A DNA stretch of 64,000 nt from QHXW01 sp963847515 (GCA_963847515.1 CAWKAA010000005.1:1054001-1118000); one strand, 5' to 3'; shown: positions 17,216 through 27,707, counted from the first letter of the stretch. Notes: a model not told the origin generated them from the sequence alone. A program made the numbers and translations.

Positions 17216-17608
17216 TTATCGCCGCCCGAGATTTTTTATGGAAGAGGAGTCGATCACCCGGATGAGCGAGTTCCGCTGCTCGGGCCCGGCGCCGCGCGCC
17301 TGGGCCGCAAACTCGCGGTTCAGATCGGAGACGAACGTCTCAATTTGCCGCTGCATCTCGGACATCTTTTCGCGCATGTTCAGAATGATCTCGACACCCG
17401 CCAGGTTCACGCCGAGATCGCGCGTCAGGTGCAGGATAACTTCCAACCGCTCGAGATCGCAGTCGGTATATAGCCGCGTGTTGCCTTCGCTGCGGGACGG
17501 CTGCAGCAAGCCCTCGCGTTCGTAGAGCCGCAGCGTCTGCGGATGGATCTCATATTGCTCGGCGACCGCCGAGATCATGTATGCCGCTTTGGACCGGCTC
17601 TTCGCCAT
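17216..17608 (-). CDS. hspR: HspR, MerR-family heat-shock repressor
   Basis: A 130-residue MerR-family regulator. The winged-helix part reads MISAVAEQYEIHPQTLRLYEREGLLQPSRSEGNTRLY, where 'HPQTLRxYEREGLxxPxRxxxxxRxY' is diagnostic for HspR rather than metal-sensing MerR proteins. A dimerisation helix follows (REKMSEMQRQIETFVSDL). HspR, with DnaK as co-repressor in actinobacteria, binds inverted repeats in front of the dnaK operon and is released on heat shock. It is the third gene of dnaK-dnaJ-hspR here, 26 bp after dnaJ, consistent with the autoregulatory loop. Candidate operator palindromes lie upstream of dnaK. Confidence 0.92.
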   Translation of the reverse strand: MAKSRSKAAYMISAVAEQYEIHPQTLRLYEREGLLQPSRSEGNTRLYTDCDLERLEVILHLTRDLGVNLAGVEIILNMREKMSEMQRQIETFVSDLNREFAAQARGAGPEQRNSLIRVIDSSSIKNLGRR

Positions 17609-17634
17609 AGTGTTCGCCCGTGTCTTCGCGTTGT

Positions 17635-18803
17635 CTATACTTTCGCCCAGATCTCCTCGCGCGGATCTTCCGGATGCAGCTTGGCGAGCTCTCGCAGAAT
17701 CTCTTTGGTCCGCTCGTCGTTCACCGGCGGCGCCTGGATCACCACTTCTACGATCTGATCGCCGCGCTGGTTCTTTCGCGAATTGAAAACGCCCTTTTCG
17801 CTCAGCCGGAACTTCTGGCCGTTTGGCGTGCCGTGCGGAATCTTCAACAGCGTGCGCCCGTCGATGGTGGGCACTTCGATTTTGGCCCCCAGGCCGGCCT
17901 CTGTCACCGTCACGGGTACCTGGATTTCGATGTTATCGCCGTTGCGGCGAAAGAACGGATGCTCTTCCACGCGTGTGGTGATGTAGAGATCGCCCGCCGG
18001 AGCGCCGAGCGTTCCGGCATTACCTTTGCCTGGAACTCGCAGGCGCGAGCCGTTCTGCGCTCCCGCCGGAATGTTCACCGTCACCGTTTCGGTGTGCGCG
18101 ACGCGCCCGTCGCCGTGGCAGGTGGGGCATGCGTTTTGCAGCTTTCCCTTACCGCCGCAGCGCGGGCAGGTGAGATTGAACTTCATGGCGCCGGCCATCT
18201 GCGAAACCGATCCCGTGCCGTTGCACTGCGGGCATGTGACCGCGTTGCTTGGCGCTGACCCGGTTCCATGGCAGGTTCCGCAGACCTCGTGGCGCGTGAT
18301 GTTGAGCTTCGCCTGCGTGCCGCGGATGGCCTGCCAGAAGTCGATATTAAGCGCGTACTCCAGGTCCGCGCCCTTCTCCGGCTCTCCGGCCTCCTCCTGC
18401 CCGCCGCGCCGGAAGAAGTGTGAAAAGATATCGGAAAATCCTCCGCCGCCGGTTTGCCGCTGCCCGCGGCCCGCTCCGCTCTGGTTGGTGAAAACGTCCG
18501 AGAAATCAAAACCGTCGAAATCCATCCGTTTGGTGATTCGCCGCCAGGCGCCCCGCCCGCCGGAAAACCGTTCTCCGAATAGAAGCCCACCTGGTCGTAC
18601 ATCTGCCGTTTCTTGGCGTCGCTCAGGACGTCGTACGCTTCCTGTACGTTCTTGAAACGGTCCTCGGAGGATTTATCCCCCGGATTCAGATCGGGATGAT
18701 ATTTCCGCGCAAGCTTCCGATACGACTTCCGGATATCCTCAGCGGAGGCGTTCTTAGGAACGCCCAGCGTTTCGTAATAGTCGTGCTTTGGGACCGTTGG
18801 CAT
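17635..18803 (-). CDS. dnaJ: Molecular chaperone DnaJ (one frameshift)
   Basis: A J-domain co-chaperone that stimulates DnaK ATPase. The J domain (residues about 6-70) is intact: DYYETLGVPKNASAEDIRKS and the catalytic HPD in KYHPDLNPGD. A Gly/Phe-rich linker follows, then four zinc-binding repeats (CGTCHGTG, CPQCNGTG, CPRCGGKG, CPTCHGDG) and the C-terminal peptide-binding domains. Near 18527 one base appears missing: the frame ends at GGESPNG and continues in another frame with MDFDGFDFSDVF. I treat this as a sequence error because every domain is present. Length when repaired is about 389, normal for DnaJ. Between dnaK and dnaJ there is no grpE, only a duplicated scrap of both genes. Confidence 0.9.
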
Positions 18804-18815
18804 AAATCAGGTTCC

Positions 18816-18847
18816 AGGTGCCAGGTTTTCCCTAACACCTGGCACCT
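18816..18847. repeat. Palindromic hairpin between dnaK and dnaJ
   Basis: Perfect 10-bp arms, AGGTGCCAGG (18816-18825) and CCTGGCACCT (18838-18847), with a 12-base loop. A second, altered version lies at 19040-19085, where the right arm is replaced by repeats of CACCTAGCACCTAA. In the dnaK-dnaJ mRNA it could form a processing or attenuation hairpin. Confidence 0.7.
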
Positions 18848-18880
18848 TCTTCTACTTCTTGTCCTTATCTTCCACGTCGA

Positions 18881-19028
18881 GCGTCGCTCAGGACGTCGTA
18901 CGCTTCCTGTACGTTCTTGAAACGATCCTCCGAAGACTTATCCCCTACGACTTCCGAATATCCTTAGCGGAAGCGTTCTTGGGAACGCCCAGCGTCTCGT
19001 AATAGTCGTGCTTTGGGGCCGTTGGCAT
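18881..19028 (-). pseudogene. Truncated dnaJ fragment (J-domain remnant)
   Basis: This 148-bp piece repeats the dnaJ 5' end from the ATG at 19028 through the codons for SSEDRFKNVQEAYDVLSDA. A 40-bp deletion removes the segment encoding RKLARKYHPDLNP, including the HPD motif, and breaks the frame, so it cannot encode a working J domain. Differences from the functional dnaJ are mostly synonymous (for example AAA/AAG Lys, TCC/TCT Ser, GAC/GAT Asp), which is unexpected for decay after duplication. Confidence 0.85.
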
Positions 19029-19090
19029 AAATCAGGTTCCAGGTGCCAGGTTTTCCCTAACACCTAGCACCTAACACCTAGCACCTTCTT

Positions 19091-21035
<1,945 letters not shown>

Positions 21036-21083
21036 GTTTGGGTTCCTCCTGAAATTAGATGATGGCTGTGCAGTCAGCGTCAC

Positions 21084-21098
21084 GCTCAATCGCTGAGC
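21084..21098 (-). promoter_or_regulatory. Small inverted repeat in the dnaK leader
   Basis: GCTCA (21084-21088) and TGAGC (21094-21098) flank a 5-base centre, between the predicted -10 box and the dnaK start. It could be an operator half of a repressor such as HspR, although it does not match the actinobacterial HAIR sequence (CTTGAGT-N7-ACTCAAG). Confidence 0.35.
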
Positions 21099-21106
21099 AC
21101 AATCAC

Positions 21107-21135
21107 ATTATTAAATTTTAGTGTGATGTTGTCAA
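21107..21135 (-). promoter_or_regulatory. dnaK: Predicted dnaK promoter
   Basis: On the minus strand TTGACA (21135-21130) is followed after 17 bases by AATAAT (21112-21107). Spacing and sequence fit a housekeeping sigma-70 promoter, as expected for a repressor-controlled (HspR) operon instead of a sigma-32 one. Confidence 0.6.
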
Positions 21136-21161
21136 GTATTTGTTAAGTTGTTTGTTATCTT

Positions 21162-21178
21162 TTAATTGAACCAATTAA
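21162..21178. promoter_or_regulatory. AT-rich palindrome upstream of the dnaK promoter
   Basis: TTAATTGAACCAATTAA is a perfect palindrome with 7-bp arms around AAC, about 27 bp upstream of the -35 box, in an AT-rich patch that stands out from the GC-rich surroundings. It could be a regulator site or UP-element. Confidence 0.4.
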
Positions 21179-21179
21179 T

Positions 21180-21451
21180 CCATTGCTAGCAACTGGCGGC
21201 TTGCGAGGCCCTACGCCAGAGCTTCCTGGCTGCTTCCCAGGTAGCCTCAGTGGTTTTTCGATTTCATCAGCGGTCTTCGCTTCCGCTTCGACCCTGAAAG
21301 CACGCGGCCATTGAGCCAGCGACGAAGAGACTCCTGGGTTTCGCCAGAAGGCCTGCCCGCCAGCAGGCTCTCCACACTGATGTCTTCATCCAGGTCCGGC
21401 CAGTGCGCTCAGTCGCCATTCTCTCTATCCGTCGCCCCGGTTTCACGAACG
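21180..21451. other. Intergenic region between dnaK and the oxidoreductase gene
   Basis: No gene supported. A 62-codon open frame at 21267-21455 on the minus strand is Arg-rich and without family resemblance. I see nothing else definite here. Confidence 0.4.
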
Positions 21452-22141
21452 TCAATCGTATTTCTCGTAGATCATTCTTTTTCTCTCGAATCCTAGCTCT
21501 CTGAGCAGGGCGCGGGTCTCGTCCACCATGGCGCGCAGCCCGCAGATATAGATATCGCAGTCACGGCGTGTGCCGACAGCCTCCTCCAAATGATGCTGGA
21601 CACGTCCGGTTCTGCCGCTCCATGCCGGCTCGGGGCGTGTGAGGGTAGGCCAGAAATGAAAGTTGGGATGCGCGCGCTCCAGGGCCTCGAACTCGGCGCG
21701 GTAGAGCAGACCGCGCTCGTGGCGAACCCCGAATAGCAGCGTGATCTGGCGGGAGGAGTCCTTCGCCAGTCTCGCCGGCAGCATGGCGCGGAAAGGCGCA
21801 ATGCCGGTACCAGTGGCCACCAGTACGGAGTCATTGGGCGGCTCGCGTAAAATAAAGGTGCCGAATGGCCCGCGCATTTCGATGGTGTCGCCGGGATGCA
21901 GAGCGAACAGATAGGGCGAGAGGTGCCCGTTCTGCACGCGGTTCAGGCACAATTCGAAACGATTGCCATCCGGCGGAGACGCGATGGAGTAGGCGCGCGT
22001 TATACTCTCGCCCTCCACTAACTCTTCTACGGAGACCCACTGGCCGGGAATGAACGGGAATTGCGCAGCCTCCGGCACCTCGAAAACAAAATGCCGGATC
22101 TCAGGCGCTATCTCGCGCGATTCTACCAGCCTGGCTTTCAT
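21452..22141 (-). CDS. Ferredoxin-NADP reductase-like FAD/NAD(P)-binding oxidoreductase
   Basis: A 229-residue flavoprotein of the FNR superfamily. The FAD-binding motif RAYSIAS lies near residues 49-55, MRGPFGTFILRE gives the second flavin contact, VLVATGTGIAPFRAML (about 106-121) is the NAD(P)-ribose/pyrophosphate site, and DIYICGLRAMVDETRALL near the C terminus is the nicotinamide-side motif. There is no fused 2Fe-2S domain, so it presumably serves a ferredoxin or flavodoxin elsewhere. It starts at 22141, overlapping the stop of the CbiX-like gene by four bases (ATGA), so both are cotranslated. Reduced ferredoxin may support siroheme or cobalamin chemistry, but this link is inferred from position. 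Confidence 0.82.
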   Translation of the reverse strand: MKARLVESREIAPEIRHFVFEVPEAAQFPFIPGQWVSVEELVEGESITRAYSIASPPDGNRFELCLNRVQNGHLSPYLFALHPGDTIEMRGPFGTFILREPPNDSVLVATGTGIAPFRAMLPARLAKDSSRQITLLFGVRHERGLLYRAEFEALERAHPNFHFWPTLTRPEPAWSGRTGRVQHHLEEAVGTRRDCDIYICGLRAMVDETRALLRELGFERKRMIYEKYD

Positions 22142-22524
22142 CCGGCTTTCTCCGCGGACAGCACTTCCAGCGCTCTCTGCCTGAGGATGTCACCCAGGGC
22201 CGGATGGCCATCGAGCGGCAGTGCCACTCGAATCTCCACGCCTGTATGGACACGCGCCAGGCCGCTCACGATGTTTGGCAAATCGCGCTGCAAATGGAGG
22301 CCAAGGGTCAGAAAATACGGGACCACCACCACGCGGCGGGCGCCCTGGGCTACCGCCGCTTCTATCGCACCGCCGAGGTCCGGGCGGCCTTGCTCCAGAA
22401 ACGCGGTCTCCACCAGATCGAACCCGGCTTCCCGCCTGACGCTATCCGCAATGCGACGCACCGAATCATTGGCCGATTCGATACTCGATCCATGCGCGAA
22501 AATCACAATCGCGGTGACAGGCAC
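22138..22524 (-). CDS. CbiX-type sirohydrochlorin chelatase-like protein
   Basis: A 128-residue single-domain chelatase of the CbiX/SirB short type. Key features are FAHGSSIESANDSVRRIAD near the N terminus, where the AHGS histidine binds the metal, and VVVVPYFLTLGLHLQRDLPNIV, the second active-site block with its His. Members insert cobalt or iron (or nickel) into sirohydrochlorin for cobalamin, siroheme or F430. The length is that of a half-size enzyme that works as a dimer. Metal choice cannot be read from the sequence. It is first in a two-gene unit with the FNR-like gene and divergent from the DUF1990 gene, 22 bp apart. Confidence 0.8.
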   Translation of the reverse strand: MPVTAIVIFAHGSSIESANDSVRRIADSVRREAGFDLVETAFLEQGRPDLGGAIEAAVAQGARRVVVVPYFLTLGLHLQRDLPNIVSGLARVHTGVEIRVALPLDGHPALGDILRQRALEVLSAEKAG

Positions 22525-22546
22525 GGCTATGATTGCAGTATCGCAG

Positions 22547-23131
22547 ATGTTCTCACTTCAGCGACCGTCCGACGCCCGGATGCGCACGATGCTGGAATCC
22601 CAGCGCGACGCGGACTTTTCGTACCCCGAGGTGGGCGCCACAGGGAAATCAGCTCCGCGCGGCTACAACGTGGATCACGAGAGATACTTTCTCGGCCAGG
22701 GCCCCGTCGCATTTTCGCGTGGCAAGCGCGCCATCGACCGCTGGGAGATGTTCCATAACGGGTGGACGCATCTTTGCTGGCCGGACGCGCCCATACAGAG
22801 CGGGACCAATGTCGCCATGCTGGCACGCTGGCTGGGACTCTACTCCATCAATTTTTGCCGGATCGTCTACGTCATCGATGAGCCCCGCAAGTACGGCTTT
22901 GCTTACGGTACTCTGCCGGACCACGTGGAAACGGGCGAGGAACGATTCGTGGTCGAGTGGTTGGAGGATGGCACGGTATGGTACGACGTGTTTGCGTTTT
23001 CACGGCCCCGGCACGTGCTTGCCAGAATCGCCAATCCCGCGGTTCGAGGGTTGCAGCGCAAGTTCCGGCGCGATTCGGGCCGGGCCATGCAGACGACGGT
23101 TGCCAAGGTTGAAATTCGCGTTCCTTCTTGA
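22547..23131 (+). CDS. DUF1990 family protein
   Basis: A 194-residue protein matching the DUF1990 family, whose members start MFSLxRPSxxR and soon contain SYPEVGAT, as seen here (MFSLQRPSDARMRTMLESQ, then FSYPEVGAT). Other typical blocks are GYNVDHERYFLGQG, RIVYVIDEPRKYGFAYGTLPDHVETGEERF and WYDVFAFSRPRHVLARIANP. The fold is predicted as START/SRPBCC-like; no enzymatic role is established. I choose ATG 22547 because the family consensus begins there; ATG 22529 would add six residues. It is divergent from the CbiX-like gene. Confidence 0.8.
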   Translation: MFSLQRPSDARMRTMLESQRDADFSYPEVGATGKSAPRGYNVDHERYFLGQGPVAFSRGKRAIDRWEMFHNGWTHLCWPDAPIQSGTNVAMLARWLGLYSINFCRIVYVIDEPRKYGFAYGTLPDHVETGEERFVVEWLEDGTVWYDVFAFSRPRHVLARIANPAVRGLQRKFRRDSGRAMQTTVAKVEIRVPS

Positions 23132-23198
23132 TCCCTTGAACAAAGACCCGCACAAAGCCGATCTTGGTCCTGGCTCGGTACGTGTATTAGCGCTCGGC

Positions 23199-23426
23199 AT
23201 GGTGGTGTTGAATCTCGCGATCGCAGTGCCTGTTCGGGCCGTGCGGCTGGCCGCTACATTGTTGCTTTTCGCGTTCGTGGCCGTAACGTTTTTTAGTTTA
23301 GGGGCGTGGTGGTTGCCGGGCAGCAGACTGGACACGCCGGCGCGTGGGCAGCGGTTGAGATGGACCGTTGAGTTATTTTTCGCACTCCTGGCTGCATTGA
23401 AATCCGGGAGCTGCGCTCAACGATAG
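23199..23426 (+). CDS. Small predicted membrane protein
   Basis: A possible 75-residue protein starting MVVLNLAIAVPVRAVRL. It has two hydrophobic stretches (about residues 15-40 and 58-70) joined by WWLPGSRLDTPARGQRLRW. I do not recognise a family, and there is no clear ribosome binding site. It could be a real small membrane protein or a chance frame behind the DUF1990 gene, 67 bp upstream. Confidence 0.35.
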   Translation: MVVLNLAIAVPVRAVRLAATLLLFAFVAVTFFSLGAWWLPGSRLDTPARGQRLRWTVELFFALLAALKSGSCAQR

Positions 23427-23532
23427 TGGGCGGACGGCGCGAAGAATTCGATCGTACAACCGCTCGTTCACACTCCGAGAGCGGTGTTCAGGATTTTTTC
23501 ACAACTTCCGGCTGGCTTGAGCGGGAGGCCCA

Positions 23533-23955
23533 CTACACTTTCCACTTGTAGAAATAAAAGAGCAGCGGCCTTGTGCCCGTATTCACGATCCCATGCATTT
23601 TTCCGGCAGCGCAGTACATCATCGAGCCGGCCGCGACTTTCGTCGTCTTACCCTCCACCACAATTTCGCCCGTGCCTTCCGTAATCACCATGAACTCCTC
23701 TTCGGGATGCTGATGAGGCGGATGCGGCGACATACCGGGTTTCAGTCGCAGGCTTCCCGCGGTCATGGACCCGATCTGGTCAGTGGGACCGCTGAAGTAA
23801 ATGGCAAGATCACCGAACGGCTCGTGCGTCATTTTCGCTTGAGGCGCATCGAGCGTACCGCTCGCCAACTTGGCGCCATCCACAGCTTGAAGCCGGGCGG
23901 CCAGTCCCAAGGCTGCGGCGCCGGCCATACTAAATAGGTCTCGTCGTGCTGGCAT
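23533..23955 (-). CDS. Secreted cupin-domain protein
   Basis: About 140 residues. A short twin-arginine-like leader (MPARRDLFSMAGAAALGLAARLQA) precedes a small cupin: PHPPHQHPEEEFMVITEGTGEIVVEGKTTKVAAGSMMYCAAGKMHGIVNTG. The HxH(x)3-4E motif (HQHPEEE) and the second-strand His (KMHG) form a complete metal site. Exported cupins may be dioxygenases, isomerases or sensors; the substrate is unknown. I choose ATG 23955, which starts the leader; the frame is open for 38 more codons but they overlap the promoter region of the divergent PadR gene. A second exported cupin of similar design lies at 52152. Confidence 0.75.
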   Translation of the reverse strand: MPARRDLFSMAGAAALGLAARLQAVDGAKLASGTLDAPQAKMTHEPFGDLAIYFSGPTDQIGSMTAGSLRLKPGMSPHPPHQHPEEEFMVITEGTGEIVVEGKTTKVAAGSMMYCAAGKMHGIVNTGTRPLLFYFYKWKV

Positions 23956-24025
23956 AAGAATAATGTAGCAGGCCGGCGCTGCGCACCGGGCGACGCGGCG
24001 CAGAACCTTATTCGTCCTAGAGCTC

Positions 24026-24060
24026 TGGTAGACGCGCTTTGGTAGACGATCTGCTATAGT
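24026..24060 (+). promoter_or_regulatory. Direct repeats and -10 box upstream of PadR/ADOP gene pair
   Basis: TGGTAGACG occurs twice (24026-24034 and 24040-24048), 14 bp apart, followed by TATAGT (24055-24060) as a possible -10 box, 15 bp before the PadR start. The repeats overlap the -35 area and are good candidates for the PadR operator. Confidence 0.45.
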
Positions 24061-24074
24061 AAGACACAAGCAGC

Positions 24075-24410
24075 ATGGCCAGCCGCGTCGAACTTATCCA
24101 GGGCACTCTCGACTTGCTCATCCTCCAGGTGCTCCAGTGGGGGCCGCAACACGGCCATGGCATCGGACAGGCGATTCGCATTCGGTCGCAGGAAGTGCTG
24201 CAGGTGGAGCATGGCTCCCTCTATCCTGCGCTACACCGGCTGGAACAGAAGGGCTGGCTGGCGTCGGAATGGAAAATGTCGGAAGCCAACCGCCGCGCTC
24301 GTTATTACCGGCTCACGCCGAAGGGCAGGCGGCAATTGATCGAAGAACAATCCAGGTGGAAACAACTGGTGCGCGCGGTGGCCCGCACCCTGAAACCCGT
24401 CAAGGAGTGA
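24075..24410 (+). CDS. PadR-family transcriptional regulator
   Basis: A 111-residue winged-helix protein. The sequence IQGTLDLLILQVLQWGPQHGHGIGQAIR... and VEHGSLYPALHRLEQKGWLASEW is the standard PadR DNA-binding part; NRRARYYRLTPKGRRQL is the wing, and a short dimerisation helix follows. PadR proteins usually repress an adjacent gene until a ligand binds. It lies 4 bp upstream of a large permease gene and must be cotranscribed with it. This PadR-permease pairing is repeated at 37577-34543 on the other strand, so it is a module of this locus. Confidence 0.92.
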   Translation: MASRVELIQGTLDLLILQVLQWGPQHGHGIGQAIRIRSQEVLQVEHGSLYPALHRLEQKGWLASEWKMSEANRRARYYRLTPKGRRQLIEEQSRWKQLVRAVARTLKPVKE

Positions 24411-24414
24411 ACCC

Positions 24415-27030
24415 ATGTGGAGGCGCTTCTTTCATAGACATGCAACGGACGCCGATCTCGAAGAGGAACTCGAAGCTCACCTCGAGATCGAAACGAAGCA
24501 GCTGATAGAAAGGGGCCTGTCGCGCGAACTGGCCGAAATAGAAGCCCGGCGGCTGTTCGGTAATCGGACACGCGTCATGGAAGCCAGTCGCGAAGTTCGC
24601 GGGCATAGCCACTTCGCCCGCTTCTGGCAGGATATTCGTTACGCTGTGCGCGTTCTGCGCCGCGGACCCGCGTTCACTGTCGCGGCCGTGCTCTCGCTGG
24701 CGCTGGGAATCGGCGCCACTACCGCCGTTTTCAGTATCGCCGATACCGTCTTCTTGCGGCCACTGCCATACACCGATGCCGCGCAACTCGCATGGGTGGC
24801 GATCCGTTTTCCCAGCATCGGCGCAGAGTTCGTCCCCTCGCCGGATTACGTGACTTGGCGGCGCGACAACCAGGTATTCCAGGGGCTCGCCGCCACACGG
24901 GCCAGCTTCGACAGCATTATGTTGCTGGGTGGGTCCGACCCCGTCGAAGTGGCCGCCGGCTTCGTTTCGGCCAACTTCCTCGATGTGTTCGCCGTTACTC
25001 CTGCGTTCGGCCGCACGTTCAGGACCGAAGAAGAACTTCCCAACGGACCCAAAGCAGTCTTGTTGACGAACCAATTCTGGCGTGATCATTTCCTTGGGCG
25101 ACGCGACGTTCTCGGTTCCGCGATCCCGCTCGATGGGCAGCCATACACGATCGTCGGCATCCTGCCGAAATCGTTCGTCTATCCCGTCGACGTCAAGATC
25201 GACCTTCTCACCACCCTGCCCGTTTCTCCCACCGCCAGCCATCGCGATCGCAGCATGTCAACGTGGGCGGTCTTCGGACGGCTTAAGGACGGTGTCACAC
25301 TGGCTCAGGCGCAAGCCAATCTCGATACTATCTTCGCCGCCAGCAAAGCAGATGCCCCGCAAATGTTCCGCGCGGATAACAGCGTCGTGCTCCAGCCACT
25401 ACGGGAGCACCGCGCGGGCAACGTCCGCACACTCTTGTTCATTCTGATGGGTGCAGTGGGTTGCCTGCTCGCAATCGCCTGCGCCAACGTCGCCAACCTG
25501 CTGTTGGCCCGGTGGTCGGCGCGCGCTCGTGAATTGGCGGTGCGGGCGGCGATCGGTGCTGGACGAGGACGCCTGGCTCGCCAGTTGTTCACAGAAATCG
25601 CGCTCCTAATCGCCGCGGGCACAGTCGTTGCCATGATCTTCGTGGCCGCCGCCCTTCGTGGCTTCGTCCACTTCGCCGCTGGCGAATTGCCGCGCTTGAG
25701 CGAGGTCACTACCGATGTCCGCGTCTTCGGGATTGCGATGCTGGTCTCGCTGGCGACGGCATTGATCTTCGGCGGCCTTCCCGCCCTCCGGGCTGGGCGC
25801 ATCGACATCCAATCCGTCTTGCAACAGGCTGGCCGCGGCGGGGCGCCCGGAGGTTACCGGATCATGCGGCGCGCTCTCGTCGTCGTGGAAGTGGCTCTAT
25901 CCGTGATCCTGCTCTCGGGTGCGGCACTGCTGTTCGAAACGCTCTGGCACATGCAGAACGACCATCTCGGCTTCCGGCCGGAGCACGTCCTCACCGTTTC
26001 CATTCCGCTGCGCGGCAGCAGCTTCGATGGGGCTGCGCGCGAGGCGCTTGCCTCCGATGTCTTGACCTATCTGCGCCGCATTCCTGGCACCGAAGCAGCC
26101 GCGCTCGCTCAGTGCACCCCACTTTCTGGCGGAGACAGATGGATCACGTTCTCGCGTTCCGACCGGCCTTTGCCCGAGGCATTTCATCGCGGCGATGGCA
26201 TCGGCGTGTGCGGTGTTGGCCCGGACTACCTCAAGGCCGCAGGTACCCGGCTGGCGCGGGGCCGATTCCTCATCGACGATGACTTCCATCACCCTGACAC
26301 GGTTGCAGTCATCAATGAGGCCGCCGCACGCGCCTACTTTCCCGGCGAGAGCCCGCTCGGCAAGCAGATCCTGGGGGGCCGCGCAGGACCGTGGAAGACC
26401 GTGGTGGGCGTGGTTACCGACACGAAGAACCAAGGGCTGAATCAGCCACCGAGGCCCGAAGCGTTCATCAACGACACTGGGCCGGCAAGCACAGTGGACC
26501 TTCTCTTTCTGGTCCGCACCTTGGCTGGTGAGGGCGCTCTGGCGCGCACCCTTCGCGAAGAGTTGCGCGGCCAACATCCCGGGCTTTTCACCAAAATTGA
26601 GACACTGGACGAGGCTATTGGCCAGTTGACCGCGAGCCCACGCTTTAACACCGTTCTGCTCTCTACATTCGCCGCGGTCGCATTCTTGATGGCGATCGTC
26701 GGCGTATATGGCGTGCTGGCCTTCTCGGTGACACAGCGCAGCGCGGAGATCGGCATCCGCATGGCATTGGGGGCAACGCCAGGGGCCGTTCTCGCGCTGG
26801 TGATGAAAGAAGGCGCAGTAGTGGTCACGGTAGGCGCTCTCGCGGGCGTGGCGGGAGCATTGGTCTTGACCCGCTACCTCGCCACACTGCTCTATGGCGT
26901 CACGGCGACTGATCCTCGCACATACCTGGCAGTGATCATTGGGCTCGCCCTTGCCGCATCGGCTGCCAGTTTCCTGCCGGCGCGCCGGGCAGCCGCGCTC
27001 GATCCTGTCGTTGCGCTACGCCACGATTAG
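24415..27030 (+). CDS. ADOP-type permease (MacB/FtsX-like, no ATPase)
   Basis: An 871-residue integral membrane protein of the acidobacterial duplicated orphan permease type. A cytosolic N-terminal helical domain (residues 1-75, DADLEEELEAHLEIETKQLI) precedes the first helix (FTVAAVLSLALGIGATTAVFSI). A MacB-like periplasmic domain follows (PDYVTWRRDNQVFQGLA; AAGFVSANFLDVFAVTPAFGRTF), then an FtsX domain (LLAIACANVANLLLARWSARARELAVRAAIGA), a second periplasmic domain, and a final FtsX copy ending RRAAALDPVVALRHD. The duplicated FtsX plan without an ABC ATPase is characteristic. Presumably it moves a peptide, lipid or drug-like substrate with an ATPase supplied in trans. Regulated by the PadR gene 4 bp upstream. 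The frame is intact. Confidence 0.9.
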   Translation: MWRRFFHRHATDADLEEELEAHLEIETKQLIERGLSRELAEIEARRLFGNRTRVMEASREVRGHSHFARFWQDIRYAVRVLRRGPAFTVAAVLSLALGIGATTAVFSIADTVFLRPLPYTDAAQLAWVAIRFPSIGAEFVPSPDYVTWRRDNQVFQGLAATRASFDSIMLLGGSDPVEVAAGFVSANFLDVFAVTPAFGRTFRTEEELPNGPKAVLLTNQFWRDHFLGRRDVLGSAIPLDGQPYTIVGILPKSFVYPVDVKIDLLTTLPVSPTASHRDRSMSTWAVFGRLKDGVTLAQAQANLDTIFAASKADAPQMFRADNSVVLQPLREHRAGNVRTLLFILMGAVGCLLAIACANVANLLLARWSARARELAVRAAIGAGRGRLARQLFTEIALLIAAGTVVAMIFVAAALRGFVHFAAGELPRLSEVTTDVRVFGIAMLVSLATALIFGGLPALRAGRIDIQSVLQQAGRGGAPGGYRIMRRALVVVEVALSVILLSGAALLFETLWHMQNDHLGFRPEHVLTVSIPLRGSSFDGAAREALASDVLTYLRRIPGTEAAALAQCTPLSGGDRWITFSRSDRPLPEAFHRGDGIGVCGVGPDYLKAAGTRLARGRFLIDDDFHHPDTVAVINEAAARAYFPGESPLGKQILGGRAGPWKTVVGVVTDTKNQGLNQPPRPEAFINDTGPASTVDLLFLVRTLAGEGALARTLREELRGQHPGLFTKIETLDEAIGQLTASPRFNTVLLSTFAAVAFLMAIVGVYGVLAFSVTQRSAEIGIRMALGATPGAVLALVMKEGAVVVTVGALAGVAGALVLTRYLATLLYGVTATDPRTYLAVIIGLALAASAASFLPARRAAALDPVVALRHD

Positions 27031-27062
27031 GCCTATTCGGTAGTGGGCTACTTTGAAATCTT
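27025..27062. repeat. Inverted repeat, left arm
   Basis: GATTAGGC (27025-27032) and GGCTACTTTGAAATCTT (ending 27062) also occur, in reverse orientation, at 27708-27738. The left arm has an extra 7-bp insertion (CTATTCG). The arm starts on the stop codon of the ADOP gene at 24415. GGCTACTTTGAAATCTTCAAG could encode GYFEIFK, an internal ADOP motif, so the arm may be a gene remnant. Confidence 0.75.
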
Positions 27063-27619
27063 CAAGCCAATTTGTGCGCTGGCGCGCGTTTCAGATAAGT
27101 GCTCAGCAAACCATCGGCAATCCGCCGCGGCTCCTCAAGTGGTGTTTTATCGTCAACGCGGTCAGCGTACAGTTTCGCAATGCGGAGAAAAGTGGTGAAG
27201 GAAATCCTGGTGATCTTGCCAGTCTGAATGAAGAAGATGTACTTGATTCGGAGGTCCTCACCGTAGTGCTTCCAGAACTTCTGATTTCGAGCCAAAAGGT
27301 CGAAGAGAATCTGATACATGTTTCGAGGGGCCTTGATACCGATGGCCCAGCAGACGCGGTAGGAAGAGCTCCGGTATTTCCGAGTACGCCAGGGAGGTGC
27401 AGTGACCAGGCCCGCGAATGACGATATAGACGGGCCGGCAATGTATTTTGCCTCGATGAGCAGGATTTGGTTCTTTACGGCTAGCCTCGATATCCCATCC
27501 CCTAGCTGAAGTGGGGTGTGAGGGCTTGAGAAGATCCCGAATTAGGGTTCTGTTCCTCAAACCAGCGCATCAGGGGCTCAACCACAAATCGGTCTTCCTT
27601 AAATGGCTTCCGTATTCAC
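27062..27619 (-). pseudogene. Frameshifted nuclease-like gene (PD-(D/E)XK-like motifs)
   Basis: Coherent protein sequence in three frames between the two ADOP genes. Reading from a GTG near 27619: VNTEAI then (frame change at an AAATTT run) KEDRFVVEPLMRWFEEQ, then ARGWDIEASR in a second frame, then KNQILLIEAKYIAGPSISSF and RNMYQILFDLLARNQKFWKHYGEDLRIKYIFF in a third, ending KLA at 27062. The D in GWDIEA and the E-x-K in IEAK have the spacing of a restriction-endonuclease-like (PD-(D/E)XK) site, and the end looks like a helical DNA-binding tail. At least two indels interrupt it. It may be a real pseudogene or share the consensus-error problem of the window. Which nuclease family is not clear; the assignment rests on motif reading only. 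Confidence 0.5.
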
Positions 27620-27707
27620 GGCTTCGTGGATTATAGCCTGTGCCGCCTGTCTTTCCACCCTCCGCTTGCTTCGAGCATGGCACGTATGCTTAACCGGTTC
27701 AAGCTGT

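Noticed and set aside
21084..21178. Classical HAIR operator for HspR
   Set aside because: CTTGAGT-N7-ACTCAAG does not occur in the dnaK upstream region; only shorter, different inverted repeats do.
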